Source of the DNA: Shimia biformata
Lineage (GTDB): Bacteria; Pseudomonadota; Alphaproteobacteria; Rhodobacterales; Rhodobacteraceae
Assembly (NCBI RefSeq): GCF_016888515.1
Contig: NZ_JAFEJK010000001.1
Location: 1,025,475 to 1,089,474 of the forward strand
Length of the DNA: 64,000 bases
Reading direction: 5' to 3'
In this document: one piece after another, positions 1-8,417 of the stretch
Layout of the letters: each line of letters begins with the position of its first letter
Position numbering within the stretch: position 1 is the first letter of the stretch
Translations under genes and position numbers: made by a program
The notes under the pieces: model-generated
Seen by the model: the letters and a program-made list of their open reading frames with translations, nothing else
Databases searched by the model: none
Told to the model about the DNA's origin: nothing

Positions 1-62
1 TCGCCATCCGCGAAGGCGGCCGCACCGTCGGTTCGGGCGTCGTCTCGAAGATCATCGAGTAA
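1..62 (+). CDS. tuf: Elongation factor Tu, C-terminal end (partial)
   Basis: The first bases read in frame (from base 3) as AIREGGRTVGSGVVSKIIE followed by TAA. This is the highly conserved C-terminus of EF-Tu, the GTPase that delivers aminoacyl-tRNA to the ribosome. Only about 19 residues are inside the window. Its position just before the S10 operon matches the usual str-S10 order of proteobacteria. A strong terminator follows at once, so tuf transcription probably ends before the next gene. Confidence 0.9.
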   Translation, partial: AIREGGRTVGSGVVSKIIE

Positions 63-85
63 TCAGCTCCGCTGATGATCAATTG

Positions 86-113
86 GAAGGGCGCCCAGTG
101 GGCGCCCTTTTTC
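86..113 (+). terminator. Rho-independent terminator after tuf
   Basis: A GC-rich hairpin with arms GGGCGCC and GGCGCCC (about 89-95 and 101-107) runs straight into TTTTT. It lies 25 bases after the tuf stop codon. Confidence 0.85.
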
Positions 114-287
114 CTTGGACGAACGGGGTGCGGATGTAACGCCATTGCCGGAGCGAATGCGGGGCGGGTTGGCCTGAACCGTGTATCGGCGCATTGCTGC
201 CGTTCTCGTCAAATCTCTTTCGTCAATTCGACACATGTCTGTAACCTTGCTGTGGAAGTGATTTCTTTCAACCAACGAGGATTCAAC

Positions 288-2252
288 ATGACTGCCAAGT
301 TTTCACGCCGCGGTTTCCTGGCAACCTCTGCCAGCGCCGGTTTCATTGCACTCCATCCTTTTTCTGCACGCGCCGCTGCTGGCCAGGCACATCTGCGCAT
401 CATGGAAACAACGGACCTGCATGTGCATGTCTTTCCCTATGATTATTACGGTGACCGCCCAAACGACACGGTCGGACTGGCGCGCACGGCCTCAATCGTG
501 AACGAGATCCGCGCGGAGGCCACCAACAGCCTATTGATCGACAATGGCGATTTCCTGCAGGGCAATCCGATGGGCGACTACATCGCCTATGAACGCGGGA
601 TGAAAGAAGGCGACATGCACCCGATCATCCAGGCGATGAACGCGGTTGGATTTGATGCCTCGACCCTCGGAAATCACGAGTTCAACTATGGGCTGGACTT
701 CCTGATGAAGTCGCTTGCCGGGGCGGAATTCCCGGTTGTTTCGGCGAATGTTGCGCTTGAAAAGGGAGCGGATCCGACCAAGGACAAGACGCTGGTGCCA
801 CCCTACGTGATTGTCGAGAAAGAAGTCACCACGGGCAATGGTGAAACCCACACGATCAAGGTCGGCCTGATCGGGTTCGTGCCACCCCAAATCATGAACT
901 GGGACCGTCGCCATCTTGAGGGCAATGTTCAGGCGCGCGACATCATCGAAACCGCCAAGGCCTTCGTGCCGCAGATGAAAGAGGCGGGTGCAGACATCAT
1001 TGTCGCGCTCAGTCACTCTGGTATCGGCGAGGCCGAAGCCTTTGACGGTATGGAAAACGCCTCGGTTCCACTTGCGGCGATTGATGGCATCGACGCCATC
1101 CTAACGGGCCACCATCACCGAGTCTTCCCGTCCAAGGCCTATGACGGTGTCGCCGGAGTGGACACGGCCAAGGGCACGATCCACGGAAAGCCCGCCGCGA
1201 TGGGCGGTTTCTGGGGTTCACACCTGGGGTTGATCGACCTGATGCTTGAGCGCGACGGCAATGAATGGCGCGTGGTCGGGCACACCGCCGAGGCGCGTCC
1301 GATTTCGAAGCGGAATGAGGACCGTTCGATCACCGCGCTGGTCGAGAGTGACAATGCGGTGCTGGCATCGGTGCAGAAAGAGCATGACGAGACGCTGGCC
1401 TATGTCCGGCGCGCTGTGGGCAAGACGGATGCCCCTCTGCACAGCTATTTCGCGCTTGTGGCCGACGATCCGTCGGTTCAGATCGTGTCAATTGCGCAGC
1501 TGTGGTACGTGTCCCAGATGCTGAAGGGCACCGAGCAAGAAGGCCTGCCGATCCTGTCCGCGGCTGCGCCGTTCAAGGCTGGCGGGCGCGGTGGACCGGA
1601 ATATTACACCGATGTCCCCGCGGGTGACGTGGCGATCAAGAATGTCTCGGACCTTTATCTCTATCCCAACACCGTGCGCGCTGTCCGCGTCACCGGGGCC
1701 GACGTAAAGGGCTGGCTTGAGCGGTCGGCCGGGATTTTCAACCAGATCGAACCAGGCAAACCGGATCAGGTACTGCTGAACCCGGAATTCCCAAGCTACA
1801 ATTTTGATGTGATCGACGGGGTCGAGTACCAGATCGATCTGAGTCAGCCTTCTCGGTTCTCGCCGAAAGGGGATCTGGTGAACCCCGAGGCCTCGCGGAT
1901 CGTGAACCTGACTTTCCAGGGACAGCCGATCGCGGATGACCAGGAATTCATCATTGCCACCAATAACTATCGCGCCAGCGGGGGCGGAAAGTTCCCCGGC
2001 GCTATGGGCGACACGGTGGTGTTCGAGGCACCTGACACCAACCGCGACGTGATTGTGAGGTACATCGTGGAGCAGGGTACGATCAGCCCTTCTGCCGACG
2101 CCAACTGGACCTTCGCGCCGCTGGATGGCGCGTCTGTGCTGTTTGACACCGGCCCCAAAGCCGCCGCCTATGCCGATCAGGTCAATGGGGTGTCCATCGA
2201 ACCTGCGGGTGATGGGCCGGACGGGTTTGCACGGTTCCGCATCAAGCTTTGA
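288..2252 (+). CDS. cpdB: Bifunctional 2',3'-cyclic-nucleotide 2'-phosphodiesterase/3'-nucleotidase, Tat-exported
   Basis: A 654-residue protein of the metallophosphoesterase/5'-nucleotidase family. The metal-binding blocks are visible in order: TDLHVHVFPYDYY near residue 42, DNGDFLQGN near 85, GNHEFNYG near 125 and the GHHH motif near 272; the C-terminal half is the nucleotidase substrate-binding domain. The PYDYY block favours CpdB over UshA. The N-terminus has a twin-arginine signal (SRRGFLATS, then a hydrophobic stretch ending in ARAAA), so it acts in the periplasm, probably scavenging phosphate and nucleosides. The reading frame stays open upstream to base 75, but the ATG at 288 gives the Tat signal and follows a purine-rich site (ACGAGG). 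It separates tuf from rpsJ, an unusual place for such a gene. Confidence 0.88.
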   Translation: MTAKFSRRGFLATSASAGFIALHPFSARAAAGQAHLRIMETTDLHVHVFPYDYYGDRPNDTVGLARTASIVNEIRAEATNSLLIDNGDFLQGNPMGDYIAYERGMKEGDMHPIIQAMNAVGFDASTLGNHEFNYGLDFLMKSLAGAEFPVVSANVALEKGADPTKDKTLVPPYVIVEKEVTTGNGETHTIKVGLIGFVPPQIMNWDRRHLEGNVQARDIIETAKAFVPQMKEAGADIIVALSHSGIGEAEAFDGMENASVPLAAIDGIDAILTGHHHRVFPSKAYDGVAGVDTAKGTIHGKPAAMGGFWGSHLGLIDLMLERDGNEWRVVGHTAEARPISKRNEDRSITALVESDNAVLASVQKEHDETLAYVRRAVGKTDAPLHSYFALVADDPSVQIVSIAQLWYVSQMLKGTEQEGLPILSAAAPFKAGGRGGPEYYTDVPAGDVAIKNVSDLYLYPNTVRAVRVTGADVKGWLERSAGIFNQIEPGKPDQVLLNPEFPSYNFDVIDGVEYQIDLSQPSRFSPKGDLVNPEASRIVNLTFQGQPIADDQEFIIATNNYRASGGGKFPGAMGDTVVFEAPDTNRDVIVRYIVEQGTISPSADANWTFAPLDGASVLFDTGPKAAAYADQVNGVSIEPAGDGPDGFARFRIKL

Positions 2253-2269
2253 GTGCGAAGTGACTGAGG

Positions 2270-2297
2270 GAAGCCGCTTGTGGTGAGCGGCTTTTCC
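2270..2297 (+). terminator. Terminator after cpdB
   Basis: Arms AAGCCGCT and AGCGGCTT flank a short loop and are followed by TTTCCC, 18 bases past the cpdB stop. The U-tract is short, so termination may be partial. Confidence 0.65.
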
Positions 2298-2472
2298 CTG
2301 CCCGCAGGCGCACGGGTGAGACGTGGGTCAATGCGGGCTTTCGAAACCCCAAGAGGACGGGTTAAGGCAGGCGGGCGCCAAGATGCTGTTGCAGCCTCTG
2401 GACCGGGGCATCGTTGTCTGTCAGATAGGCCGCATGATTTCTTTTCCGATCCGCGTTTCCGACATTTTTGCA

Positions 2473-3051
2473 ATGAAGCTTTTGAGCGGCGCCAAGGTAC
2501 TAGCGCCGCTTTTCCTGCTGATGTTGACCACTGCCTGTTCGCTGCCGTCTCGTGATTATTCCCAGGCGGATGTTGACCGGTTGGCAGCGGCGATCACTGA
2601 TCTAAGCCCATCGGTCAGCCCATCCGAGGCTGCCCGGGCTGCGGCGATTTCCTACGCCTATGGCAAGCAGCTTGCAGAAAGCTACAATGTCACCGACCCG
2701 GCGCTGATCCACAACAACAAGGTTCACTCGGGCCAGCGTGACCGCGGGCTGTGTAACGAATACACCGAGGATATGCTGAAGCGCCTCAAGGCCGAGAAGT
2801 TTCGCACACTGACATTGCATTGGGCGACGCGCCCCCCGACGCCGATCATGATCGTTCACCACTCGCCGGTCATTTCCGCCAAGGGCGCCCCGATGGAAGA
2901 AGGGATCGTTCTGGACGCCTGGCGCGATGGCGGGGCGTTGTTCTGGGCTCCGGTGGTCGAGGACACACGCTATGACTGGCAACCGCTGGCCGAAGTCGTC
3001 GATGATCTGTGGGCGATCGAGGTGCGCCGGCGCAAACCCACGGCGGAATAA
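2473..3051 (+). CDS. Predicted lipoprotein of unknown function
   Basis: A 192-residue protein starting MKLLSGAKVLAPLFLLMLT with a lipobox TTAC, so a signal-peptidase II lipoprotein is expected, anchored in the inner or outer membrane. The mature part has no motif that I recognise; it is mixed helical and strand, with a conserved-looking segment around HSGQRDRGLCNEYTEDM and a Trp-rich C-terminus. The frame is open further upstream and an alternative ATG at 2434 would add 13 residues; I chose 2473 because it gives a compact lipoprotein signal. No clear ribosome site precedes either start. It lies between the cpdB terminator and the rpsJ promoter and is not obviously co-regulated with ribosomal genes. 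Confidence 0.7.
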   Translation: MKLLSGAKVLAPLFLLMLTTACSLPSRDYSQADVDRLAAAITDLSPSVSPSEAARAAAISYAYGKQLAESYNVTDPALIHNNKVHSGQRDRGLCNEYTEDMLKRLKAEKFRTLTLHWATRPPTPIMIVHHSPVISAKGAPMEEGIVLDAWRDGGALFWAPVVEDTRYDWQPLAEVVDDLWAIEVRRRKPTAE

Positions 3052-3094
3052 ACCGGGCGCATCGGGAATTGACGGAGGCACGGGGGTTTTTTCC

Positions 3095-3123
3095 TTGCCA
3101 CCCAACCCGACCGCCTGTATATC
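3095..3123 (+). promoter_or_regulatory. Promoter of the S10 block (rpsJ-rplW)
   Basis: A -35 box TTGCCA (3095-3100), exactly 17 bases, then a -10 box TATATC (3118-3123). Transcription would start near 3130, giving a leader of about 113 bases before rpsJ. Confidence 0.7.
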
Positions 3124-3148
3124 GCGCGAGTTCTCGTAAGAGACTTGG

Positions 3149-3168
3149 CGGCGGGGTGATTCCCGCCG
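3149..3168 (+). promoter_or_regulatory. Leader hairpin upstream of rpsJ
   Basis: Perfect arms CGGCGGG and CCCGCCG with a 6-base loop lie in the predicted rpsJ leader, with no U-tract. This is a candidate for translational or attenuation control of the S10 block; the role is inferred from position only. Confidence 0.4.
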
Positions 3169-3242
3169 TTTGGGTTCGAAGAGGGTTTGCGATGAGCGCG
3201 GGTCCTCCTCTCAACTCCAACGCCTGACAAAAGGCTGACGAA

Positions 3243-3554
3243 ATGCAAAGCCAAAATATTCGCATTCGGCTGAAGGCATTCGATTACCGCGTGCTGGATG
3301 CAAGCACCCAGGAAATCGTCAACACGGCAAAGCGCACCGGCGCAACCGTCCGTGGCCCGATCCCGCTTCCCAACAAGATTGAGAAGTTCACCGTTCTGCG
3401 TGGTCCCCACGTCGACAAGAAATCCCGCGATCAGTTCGAGATCCGCACGCACAAGCGTCTTCTCGACATCGTTGATCCGACCCCCCAGACCGTGGACGCG
3501 CTGATGAAGCTCGACCTCGCCGCTGGTGTGGATGTCGAAATCAAGCTGCAGTAA
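3243..3554 (+). CDS. rpsJ: 30S ribosomal protein S10
   Basis: 103 residues, the normal length for S10. The core begins [15 protein letters not shown] and carries GPIPLP and the RTHKR segment typical of the family. S10 sits in the head of the 30S subunit and also works in NusB-NusE antitermination. First gene of a four-gene block rpsJ-rplC-rplD-rplW; rplC starts 17 bases after its stop. Preceded by its own promoter and a leader hairpin, so it is uncoupled from tuf. Confidence 0.97.
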   Translation: MQSQNIRIRLKAFDYRVLDASTQEIVNTAKRTGATVRGPIPLPNKIEKFTVLRGPHVDKKSRDQFEIRTHKRLLDIVDPTPQTVDALMKLDLAAGVDVEIKLQ

Positions 3555-3571
3555 GTCGGAGGGTATAGAAT

Positions 3572-4306
3572 ATGCGCTCTGGTATTATCGCAAAGAAAGT
3601 CGGCATGACCCGGCTTTTCATGGAAGATGGTCGCCAGATCCCGGTCACCGTTCTTCAACTGGACAACCTGCAGGTCGTTGCACAGCGCACCATCGAGAAG
3701 GACGGTTATACCGCCGTTCAACTGGGTGCAGGTGAAGCGAAAGCAAAACGCACCTCGAAAGCCATGCGCGGCCATTTCGCCGCCGCCAATGTTGCGCCCA
3801 AGCGCAAGATTGCTGAATTCCGCGTGTCGGAAGACGGGCTGATCGACGTGGGCGCCGAAATCTCGGCCGAGCACTTCCTCGAAGGCCAGAAGGTCGACGT
3901 GGCAGGTACCTCGATCGGTAAAGGTTTCGCCGGTGCCATGAAACGTCACAACTTCGGTGGTCTGCGTGCCTCGCACGGTGTCTCGATCTCGCACCGTTCG
4001 CACGGTTCGACCGGTCAGTGTCAGGACCCCGGCAAGGTGTTCAAGGGCAAGAAGATGGCAGGCCACATGGGTGCCGTGCGTGTCACGACCCAGAACCTGG
4101 AAGTCGTCAAGACCGACGCCGACCGTGGCCTCGTGTTCATCAAGGGCGCCGTTCCCGGCTCCAAGGGTGGATGGGTCACCGTCAAGGACGCCGTGAAGAA
4201 GAAAGCACCGGAAGGTCTGCCTTTCCCGGCTGCCGTGAAATCGACTGCTGCTCCGGCGGCGGAAGCACCTGCGGAAGAAGTTGCCGCGGAAGGTGGTGAA
4301 GCATGA
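3572..4306 (+). CDS. rplC: 50S ribosomal protein L3
   Basis: 244 residues. Starts [16 protein letters not shown], the L3 signature, with the tentacle region [13 protein letters not shown] and the HRSHGSTG motif that reaches the peptidyl-transferase centre. The C-terminus has an Ala/Glu-rich tail of about 25 residues ([19 protein letters not shown]), a low-complexity extension longer than in E. coli L3 (209 residues). Its stop overlaps the start of rplD by four bases (ATGA), so translation is coupled. Confidence 0.97.
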   Translation: MRSGIIAKKVGMTRLFMEDGRQIPVTVLQLDNLQVVAQRTIEKDGYTAVQLGAGEAKAKRTSKAMRGHFAAANVAPKRKIAEFRVSEDGLIDVGAEISAEHFLEGQKVDVAGTSIGKGFAGAMKRHNFGGLRASHGVSISHRSHGSTGQCQDPGKVFKGKKMAGHMGAVRVTTQNLEVVKTDADRGLVFIKGAVPGSKGGWVTVKDAVKKKAPEGLPFPAAVKSTAAPAAEAPAEEVAAEGGEA

Positions 4307-4920
4307 AACTTGACGTGATCAAACTCGACGGCGGCAAGGCCGGTTCGGTTGAGCTGTCCGAAGACCTGTTCGGTCTGGAGCCGCGCGCCGACATCCTGCA
4401 CCGTGTGGTCCGTTGGCAGCGCAACAACGCGCAAGCCGGTACCCACAAGGTCAAGACCCGTTCGGAAACGAGCTACTCGACCAAGAAGATCTATCGCCAA
4501 AAAGGCACCGGCGGCGCACGCCACGGTGACCGCAACGCGCCGATCTTCCGCAAGGGTGGTATCTACAAGGGTCCGACCCCGCGCAGCCATGGCCACGACC
4601 TGCCGAAGAAATTCCGCAAGCTGGGCCTGAAGCACGCGCTGTCCGCCAAGGCGAAAGCCGGCGAACTGGTGGTGATCGAAGCGGCCGAGTCGGAAGGCAA
4701 GACCGCAGCGCTGGCCAAACAGGTTGCAAACCTCGGCTGGAAACGCGCGCTGATCATCGACGGAGCTTCGGTCAACGAAGCCTTCGCCAAGGCAGCCCGC
4801 AACATCGAAGGTCTGGACATCCTGCCGACCATCGGTGCCAACGTCTATGACATCCTCAAGCGTGACACCCTGGTGATCACCAAAGCGGGGATCGAAGCAC
4901 TGGAGGCCCGTCTGAAATGA
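4303..4920 (+). CDS. rplD: 50S ribosomal protein L4
   Basis: 205 residues. The loop region [19 protein letters not shown] and the GPTPRSH segment identify L4, which lines the exit tunnel and in enterobacteria represses its own S10 operon. Overlaps rplC and rplW by four bases on either side, so the three genes form a translationally coupled chain. Whether this L4 regulates the operon here cannot be told; the leader hairpin upstream of rpsJ is the obvious place to look. Confidence 0.97.
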   Translation: MKLDVIKLDGGKAGSVELSEDLFGLEPRADILHRVVRWQRNNAQAGTHKVKTRSETSYSTKKIYRQKGTGGARHGDRNAPIFRKGGIYKGPTPRSHGHDLPKKFRKLGLKHALSAKAKAGELVVIEAAESEGKTAALAKQVANLGWKRALIIDGASVNEAFAKAARNIEGLDILPTIGANVYDILKRDTLVITKAGIEALEARLK

Positions 4921-5213
4921 GCGCGAAAGCAGAACATTACGACGTGATCCGCAAGCCGATCATCACCGAGAAGTCGACGATGGCGTCCGAAAACGGCGCA
5001 GTTGTTTTCGAAGTGGCGATCGACTCAAACAAACCTCAGATCAAAGAGGCCGTTGAGGCCCTGTTTGGTGTGAAGGTCAAAGCGGTCAACACCACCATCA
5101 CCAAGGGTAAAGTCAAGCGTTTCCGCGGCCAGCTGGGCAAGCGGAAAGACATCAAAAAGGCTTACGTCACCCTGGAAGAAGGCAACACGATCGACGTGAC
5201 CACCGGTCTCTGA
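4917..5213 (+). CDS. rplW: 50S ribosomal protein L23
   Basis: 98 residues. Contains [13 protein letters not shown] near the N-terminus and the internal [15 protein letters not shown] loop typical of L23, the docking site for trigger factor and SRP at the tunnel exit. Last gene of the first ribosomal block; in most bacteria rplB follows within a few bases, but here a terminator and two foreign genes intervene. Confidence 0.97.
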   Translation: MSAKAEHYDVIRKPIITEKSTMASENGAVVFEVAIDSNKPQIKEAVEALFGVKVKAVNTTITKGKVKRFRGQLGKRKDIKKAYVTLEEGNTIDVTTGL

Positions 5214-5236
5214 TCGTTCTCTCTTCCTGAAAATCA

Positions 5237-5275
5237 AAGGCCCCGGCTTGATCCCAAGTCGGGGCTTTTTCTTTT
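5237..5275 (+). terminator. Terminator after rplW
   Basis: A long hairpin with arms GGCCCCGGCTTG and CAAGTCGGGGC is preceded by AAA and followed by TTTTT. It ends the S10 block and could also serve the convergent phasin gene. Confidence 0.85.
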
Positions 5276-5285
5276 CCGGTCCGAG

Positions 5286-5588
5286 TTACAGCGGCACGTC
5301 ATCATATCCGCGTTTCGTGGCACTTTTCCCGGACATCATCGACAGAACCCGTGTCGCTTGCGCCGAGTAATCCGCCAGCGCGTCCTGATAGAATTGTGTC
5401 TGCACCTTCATCAGATCGGCGGGCGACTTGCAGGCAAGCAAGGCCTTCTGGGTTTCCCTGTCCTTTTGCAGCCGATCCGTCATGAACCGGACGCTTTCCG
5501 CCATGACCTCCTGCCAGGCGGCAGCGGCGGCCGGGTTGAAAACCGTCATCGGGTTGGGCGTCGTCTCGGGCTTCTTTTTCGTGGCCAT
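5286..5588 (-). CDS. Phasin family protein (short)
   Basis: A 100-residue, mostly helical protein starting MATKKKPETTPNPM, with the Phasin_2-type pattern: a Trp near residue 25 (AAWQEVM), FMTDRL, a Cys (LLACKSPADL), then QTQFYQDALADY. Phasins coat polyhydroxyalkanoate granules; small ones of this kind are common in Rhodobacteraceae. The ATG at 5588 is preceded by an ideal site (GGAGGT, 6 bases upstream), which decides against the longer open frame. A TAGAAT -10 box lies at 5641-5646 on this strand. It is convergent with rplW and back to back with the AbiJ-like gene. No PHA genes are nearby, so the granule role is inferred from family only. Confidence 0.8.
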   Translation of the reverse strand: MATKKKPETTPNPMTVFNPAAAAAWQEVMAESVRFMTDRLQKDRETQKALLACKSPADLMKVQTQFYQDALADYSAQATRVLSMMSGKSATKRGYDDVPL

Positions 5589-5793
5589 GATTGCACCTCC
5601 TTCTGCCATGCCGCGCCGGAAGGGGAGCGGCACTTTGGGTATTCTAGCACAGGGGAGCGGCGGGGGATTTGATTTGGATCGTGTTGGGTGGGGGCTTCGA
5701 AACGCTCTAGTCGGGATGCGGGTTTTCGACGCTATACAATTTGTTGGTCACGACATCTATTGTGGCGGCAATAGCAAGATTGGGATCAAAATC

Positions 5794-6642
5794 ATGACGC
5801 GCGATTCTACGTATGTTCCCTTTTCACAGCGTGAGGGATTTGAGCCAATTCCAACCCAGTTGCAAATCGGAGAGGTTTCAGGCGAACTAAGACGCCTAAT
5901 CGACTATTTCATCCGGTTGGAAATAGAGCGTGAAAGTCATTCTGGTTACGAAAGTACTTACTTCGACCCAGATTGGGCGCGAGTTGCAAAAGACTTTCAT
6001 GTACTATTTCTAAAACTGCCGGCGTCAAGTTACAGCGGCGGCCCATATGAATTCAGGAAGCTCATTGAAAATTGGACCACACGACTTGGTGTTGGGAGGC
6101 TTTTTGACATGGTTGAATTTTTCGTTCGCCACCAAAACTGCAGTGCCGAATTGAAACGTGACCTAGCTAGTGCGTTTGAAACATCTCTGGCAGCCTACCG
6201 AGTTGTTGATAGACAAATCGTTGCAATTGGAAACGAGCAACAAGCTGAAGCCTTTATGGGCGCACTTAAGCAAACTGAGAAAACAGGAGCTTCGGCGTCG
6301 CGCCAACATTTAGTTGCCGCAGGGAAAGAGTTGGTTGCCGCAAACTGGGCAGGTAGCGTTAGGGAAAGCATACATGCTGTCGAGGCCATGGCAGTCAAGC
6401 TGGCACCGGAAAGAAAAACACTAGGAGCCGCATTGGACACACTAAGCGGTCAAGCTCATTTACATGGCGGCTTAAAGGCAGCGTTCAAAGCTCTGTATGG
6501 ATGGTCAAGCGACGAAGAAGGTGTTCGTCACGCATTGGTTTTCAATAACGAGGCCAAAGTTGATGAAGCCGACGCATTGTTCATGTTGGGCGCCTGCGCG
6601 TCATTTGTTTCCTACTTAATTGCACGGAGCAGCGGCCCATAG
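5794..6642 (+). CDS. AbiJ-like abortive-infection protein (AbiJ_NTD4 plus HEPN-type C-terminal domain)
   Basis: A 282-residue protein. The N-terminal block FSQREGFEPIPTQLQIGEVS (residues 10-29) followed by ELRRLIDYFI matches the start of AbiJ_NTD4-type proteins. The C-terminal part has the family's HEPN-like pattern: VRESIHAVEAMAVKLAP (189-205, Arg190 and His194), TLGAALDTL, LHGGLKAAFKALYGWSSDEEG, VRHALV (Arg245-His246) and DEADALFMLGACASFVSYLI. Proteins with this architecture belong to abortive-infection systems in which HEPN domains usually act as RNases; activity here is inferred. The gene is clearly AT-richer than its neighbours (27 G/C in bases 5941-6000 versus 43 in bases 7021-7080 inside rplB), a sign of transfer. 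A TATACA box at 5733-5738 supports the ATG at 5794 rather than upstream starts. It sits alone between rplW and rplB. Confidence 0.82.
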   Translation: MTRDSTYVPFSQREGFEPIPTQLQIGEVSGELRRLIDYFIRLEIERESHSGYESTYFDPDWARVAKDFHVLFLKLPASSYSGGPYEFRKLIENWTTRLGVGRLFDMVEFFVRHQNCSAELKRDLASAFETSLAAYRVVDRQIVAIGNEQQAEAFMGALKQTEKTGASASRQHLVAAGKELVAANWAGSVRESIHAVEAMAVKLAPERKTLGAALDTLSGQAHLHGGLKAAFKALYGWSSDEEGVRHALVFNNEAKVDEADALFMLGACASFVSYLIARSSGP

Positions 6643-6805
6643 GCCGCTCGTGCATCGCCGCCGCGCGCGGCTTTGATGCGCCGGGTAGGTCGGGAGGGGG
6701 TTGGACCCCAAGAAATAGCGTTCGCGCCACTTGCCACCCACCCACCTCCCTGCTATTGACCCCCATCTTCTCGGCCTCAGATTCGTTCTGGGGCCGGTTG
6801 CTGTT

Positions 6806-6834
6806 TTAACCGGGCACCTACGGGGGCCTATACT
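6806..6834 (+). promoter_or_regulatory. Candidate promoter of the rplB-rplP block
   Basis: TTAACC (6806-6811), 17 bases, TATACT (6829-6834). The spacer and -10 box are largely made of the first copy of a 17-base direct repeat. The rest of the 263-base gap between the AbiJ-like gene and rplB (6643-6805) holds no gene; it is GC-rich, with a G-rich run near 6690 and a C-rich run near 6735-6750. Confidence 0.5.
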
Positions 6835-6854
6835 TCTGGCACCTACGGGGGCCT
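6813..6854 (+). repeat. Two direct copies of a 17-base sequence
   Basis: GGCACCTACGGGGGCCT occurs at 6813-6829 and again, perfectly, at 6838-6854, so the repeat period is 25 bases. The copies flank the predicted rplB transcription start. This could be a slippage duplication, a footprint of insertion or a binding site. Confidence 0.85.
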
Positions 6855-6905
6855 CAAACATAGCGGGCCGAAAAGGTTCGCACTGCTAAACGGAAGACAG
6901 AAAGC

Positions 6906-7748
6906 ATGGCACTCAAGTCGTATAAGCCGACGACGCCGGGCCAGCGCGGGCTGGTGCTGATCGACCGTTCGGAGCTTTGGAAAGGACGTCCTGTCAAAGC
7001 CCTCACCGAGGGTTTGACCAAGTCGGGCGGCCGGAACAACACCGGACGGATTACCTCGCGTCGTCGCGGGGGTGGCGCCAAACGCCTCTACCGGATCGTT
7101 GACTTCAAACGGAACAAATTTGATGTGGCGGCCACCGTCGAGCGGATCGAGTACGATCCGAACCGGACCGCGTTCATCGCGCTGATCAAATACGAAGACG
7201 GCGAGCAGGCCTATATCCTTGCTCCGCAACGTCTGGCTGTCGGTGACCAGGTCATCGCGTCGGAAAAAGCCGACATCAAGCCGGGCAACGCGATGCCGTT
7301 CTCGGGGATGCCGATCGGTACCATCATCCACAACATTGAGCTGAAACCCGGCAAGGGTGGTCAGATCGCACGCGCCGCGGGCACCTATGCCCAGTTCGTC
7401 GGCCGTGACGGTGGGTACGCACAGATCCGCCTGTCGTCGGGCGAACTGCGCATGGTCCGTCAGGAATGCATGGCCACCGTCGGTGCCGTGTCGAACCCCG
7501 ACAACAGCAACCAGAACTTCGGTAAAGCCGGCCGCATGCGTCACAAGGGCAAACGCCCGAGCGTCCGCGGCGTGGTCATGAACCCGATCGATCACCCCCA
7601 TGGTGGTGGTGAAGGCCGGACCTCGGGTGGTCGTCACCCGGTGACCCCGTGGGGCAAGCCGACCAAGGGTGCACGCACCCGCAACAAGAACAAGGCGTCG
7701 CAAAAGCTGATCATCCGCTCGCGTCACGCCAAGAAGAAGGGGCGCTAA
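6906..7748 (+). CDS. rplB: 50S ribosomal protein L2
   Basis: 280 residues. Begins [17 protein letters not shown] and ends with the conserved peptidyl-transferase segment: [19 protein letters not shown] (the functionally important His near residue 232 in GGGEG context) and [12 protein letters not shown]2 joins the subunits and supports peptidyl transfer. Starts the second ribosomal block rplB-rpsS-rplV-rpsC-rplP; rpsS begins 3 bases after its stop. Confidence 0.97.
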   Translation: MALKSYKPTTPGQRGLVLIDRSELWKGRPVKALTEGLTKSGGRNNTGRITSRRRGGGAKRLYRIVDFKRNKFDVAATVERIEYDPNRTAFIALIKYEDGEQAYILAPQRLAVGDQVIASEKADIKPGNAMPFSGMPIGTIIHNIELKPGKGGQIARAAGTYAQFVGRDGGYAQIRLSSGELRMVRQECMATVGAVSNPDNSNQNFGKAGRMRHKGKRPSVRGVVMNPIDHPHGGGEGRTSGGRHPVTPWGKPTKGARTRNKNKASQKLIIRSRHAKKKGR

Positions 7749-7751
7749 TAT

Positions 7752-8033
7752 ATGTCTCGCTCTGTATGGAAAGGCCCTTTCGTTGATGCTTATGTGCTTA
7801 AGAAAGCCGAAGCAGCACGCGAATCCGGGCGCCAAAACGACGTGATCAAGATCTGGTCGCGCCGCTCGACGATCCTGCCCCAGTTCGTGGGCCTGACGTT
7901 TGGCGTTTACAACGGCCAGAAACACATCCCTGTTTCGGTCACCGAGGACATGATCGGTCAGAAATTCGGTGAATACTCGCCGACCCGTACCTATTACGGG
8001 CATGCTGCCGACAAGAAAGCGAAGCGGAAGTAA
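7752..8033 (+). CDS. rpsS: 30S ribosomal protein S19
   Basis: 93 residues. [18 protein letters not shown] and the segment [17 protein letters not shown] followed by [10 protein letters not shown] are the S19 signatures. S19 pairs with S13 in the 30S head near the A site. Flanked by rplB (3-base gap) and rplV (3-base gap). Confidence 0.97.
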   Translation: MSRSVWKGPFVDAYVLKKAEAARESGRQNDVIKIWSRRSTILPQFVGLTFGVYNGQKHIPVSVTEDMIGQKFGEYSPTRTYYGHAADKKAKRK

Positions 8034-8036
8034 GTC

Positions 8037-8417
8037 ATGGGCAAGGAAAAGAACCCCCGCCGCGTGGCCGACAACGAAGCAATGGCAAAACTGCGCATGC
8101 TTCGCACCAGCCCGCAAAAGCTGAACCTGGTGGCTCAGATGATCCGTGGCAAGAAGGTTGAGAAGGCGCTGACCGATCTCACTTTCTCGAACAAGCGGAT
8201 CGCGCAGGACGTGAAGAAATGCCTTCAGTCCGCCATCGCCAACGCCGAGAACAACCACAACCTGGACGTCGACGAACTGATCGTTGCCGAAGCATGGGTT
8301 GGCAAGAACCTCGTGATGAAACGTGGCCGTCCGCGGGCACGTGGCCGTTATGGCAAGATCATGAAGCCGTTCTCGGAACTCACCATCAAGGTGCGTCAAG
8401 TTGAGGAGCAAGCCTAA
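8037..8417 (+). CDS. rplV: 50S ribosomal protein L22
   Basis: 126 residues. [21 protein letters not shown] near the N-terminus and the beta-hairpin [21 protein letters not shown] are typical of L22; the hairpin lines the exit tunnel at the macrolide-contact site. It shares one base with rpsC (TAATG). Confidence 0.97.
   Translation: MGKEKNPRRVADNEAMAKLRMLRTSPQKLNLVAQMIRGKKVEKALTDLTFSNKRIAQDVKKCLQSAIANAENNHNLDVDELIVAEAWVGKNLVMKRGRPRARGRYGKIMKPFSELTIKVRQVEEQA

Noticed and set aside
75-287. N-terminal extension of the nucleotidase frame upstream of 288
   Set aside because: It would run through the tuf terminator and bury the Tat signal peptide; no ribosome site.
5428-5793. Upstream extension of the AbiJ-like frame
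   Set aside because: It overlaps the phasin gene antisense, and the family homology and the -10 box at 5733 fit the start at 5794.
6843-8411. 522-codon open frame on the minus strand across rplB-rplV
   Set aside because: Exact shadow of certain ribosomal genes; long antisense frames arise from GC-rich third-codon bias.
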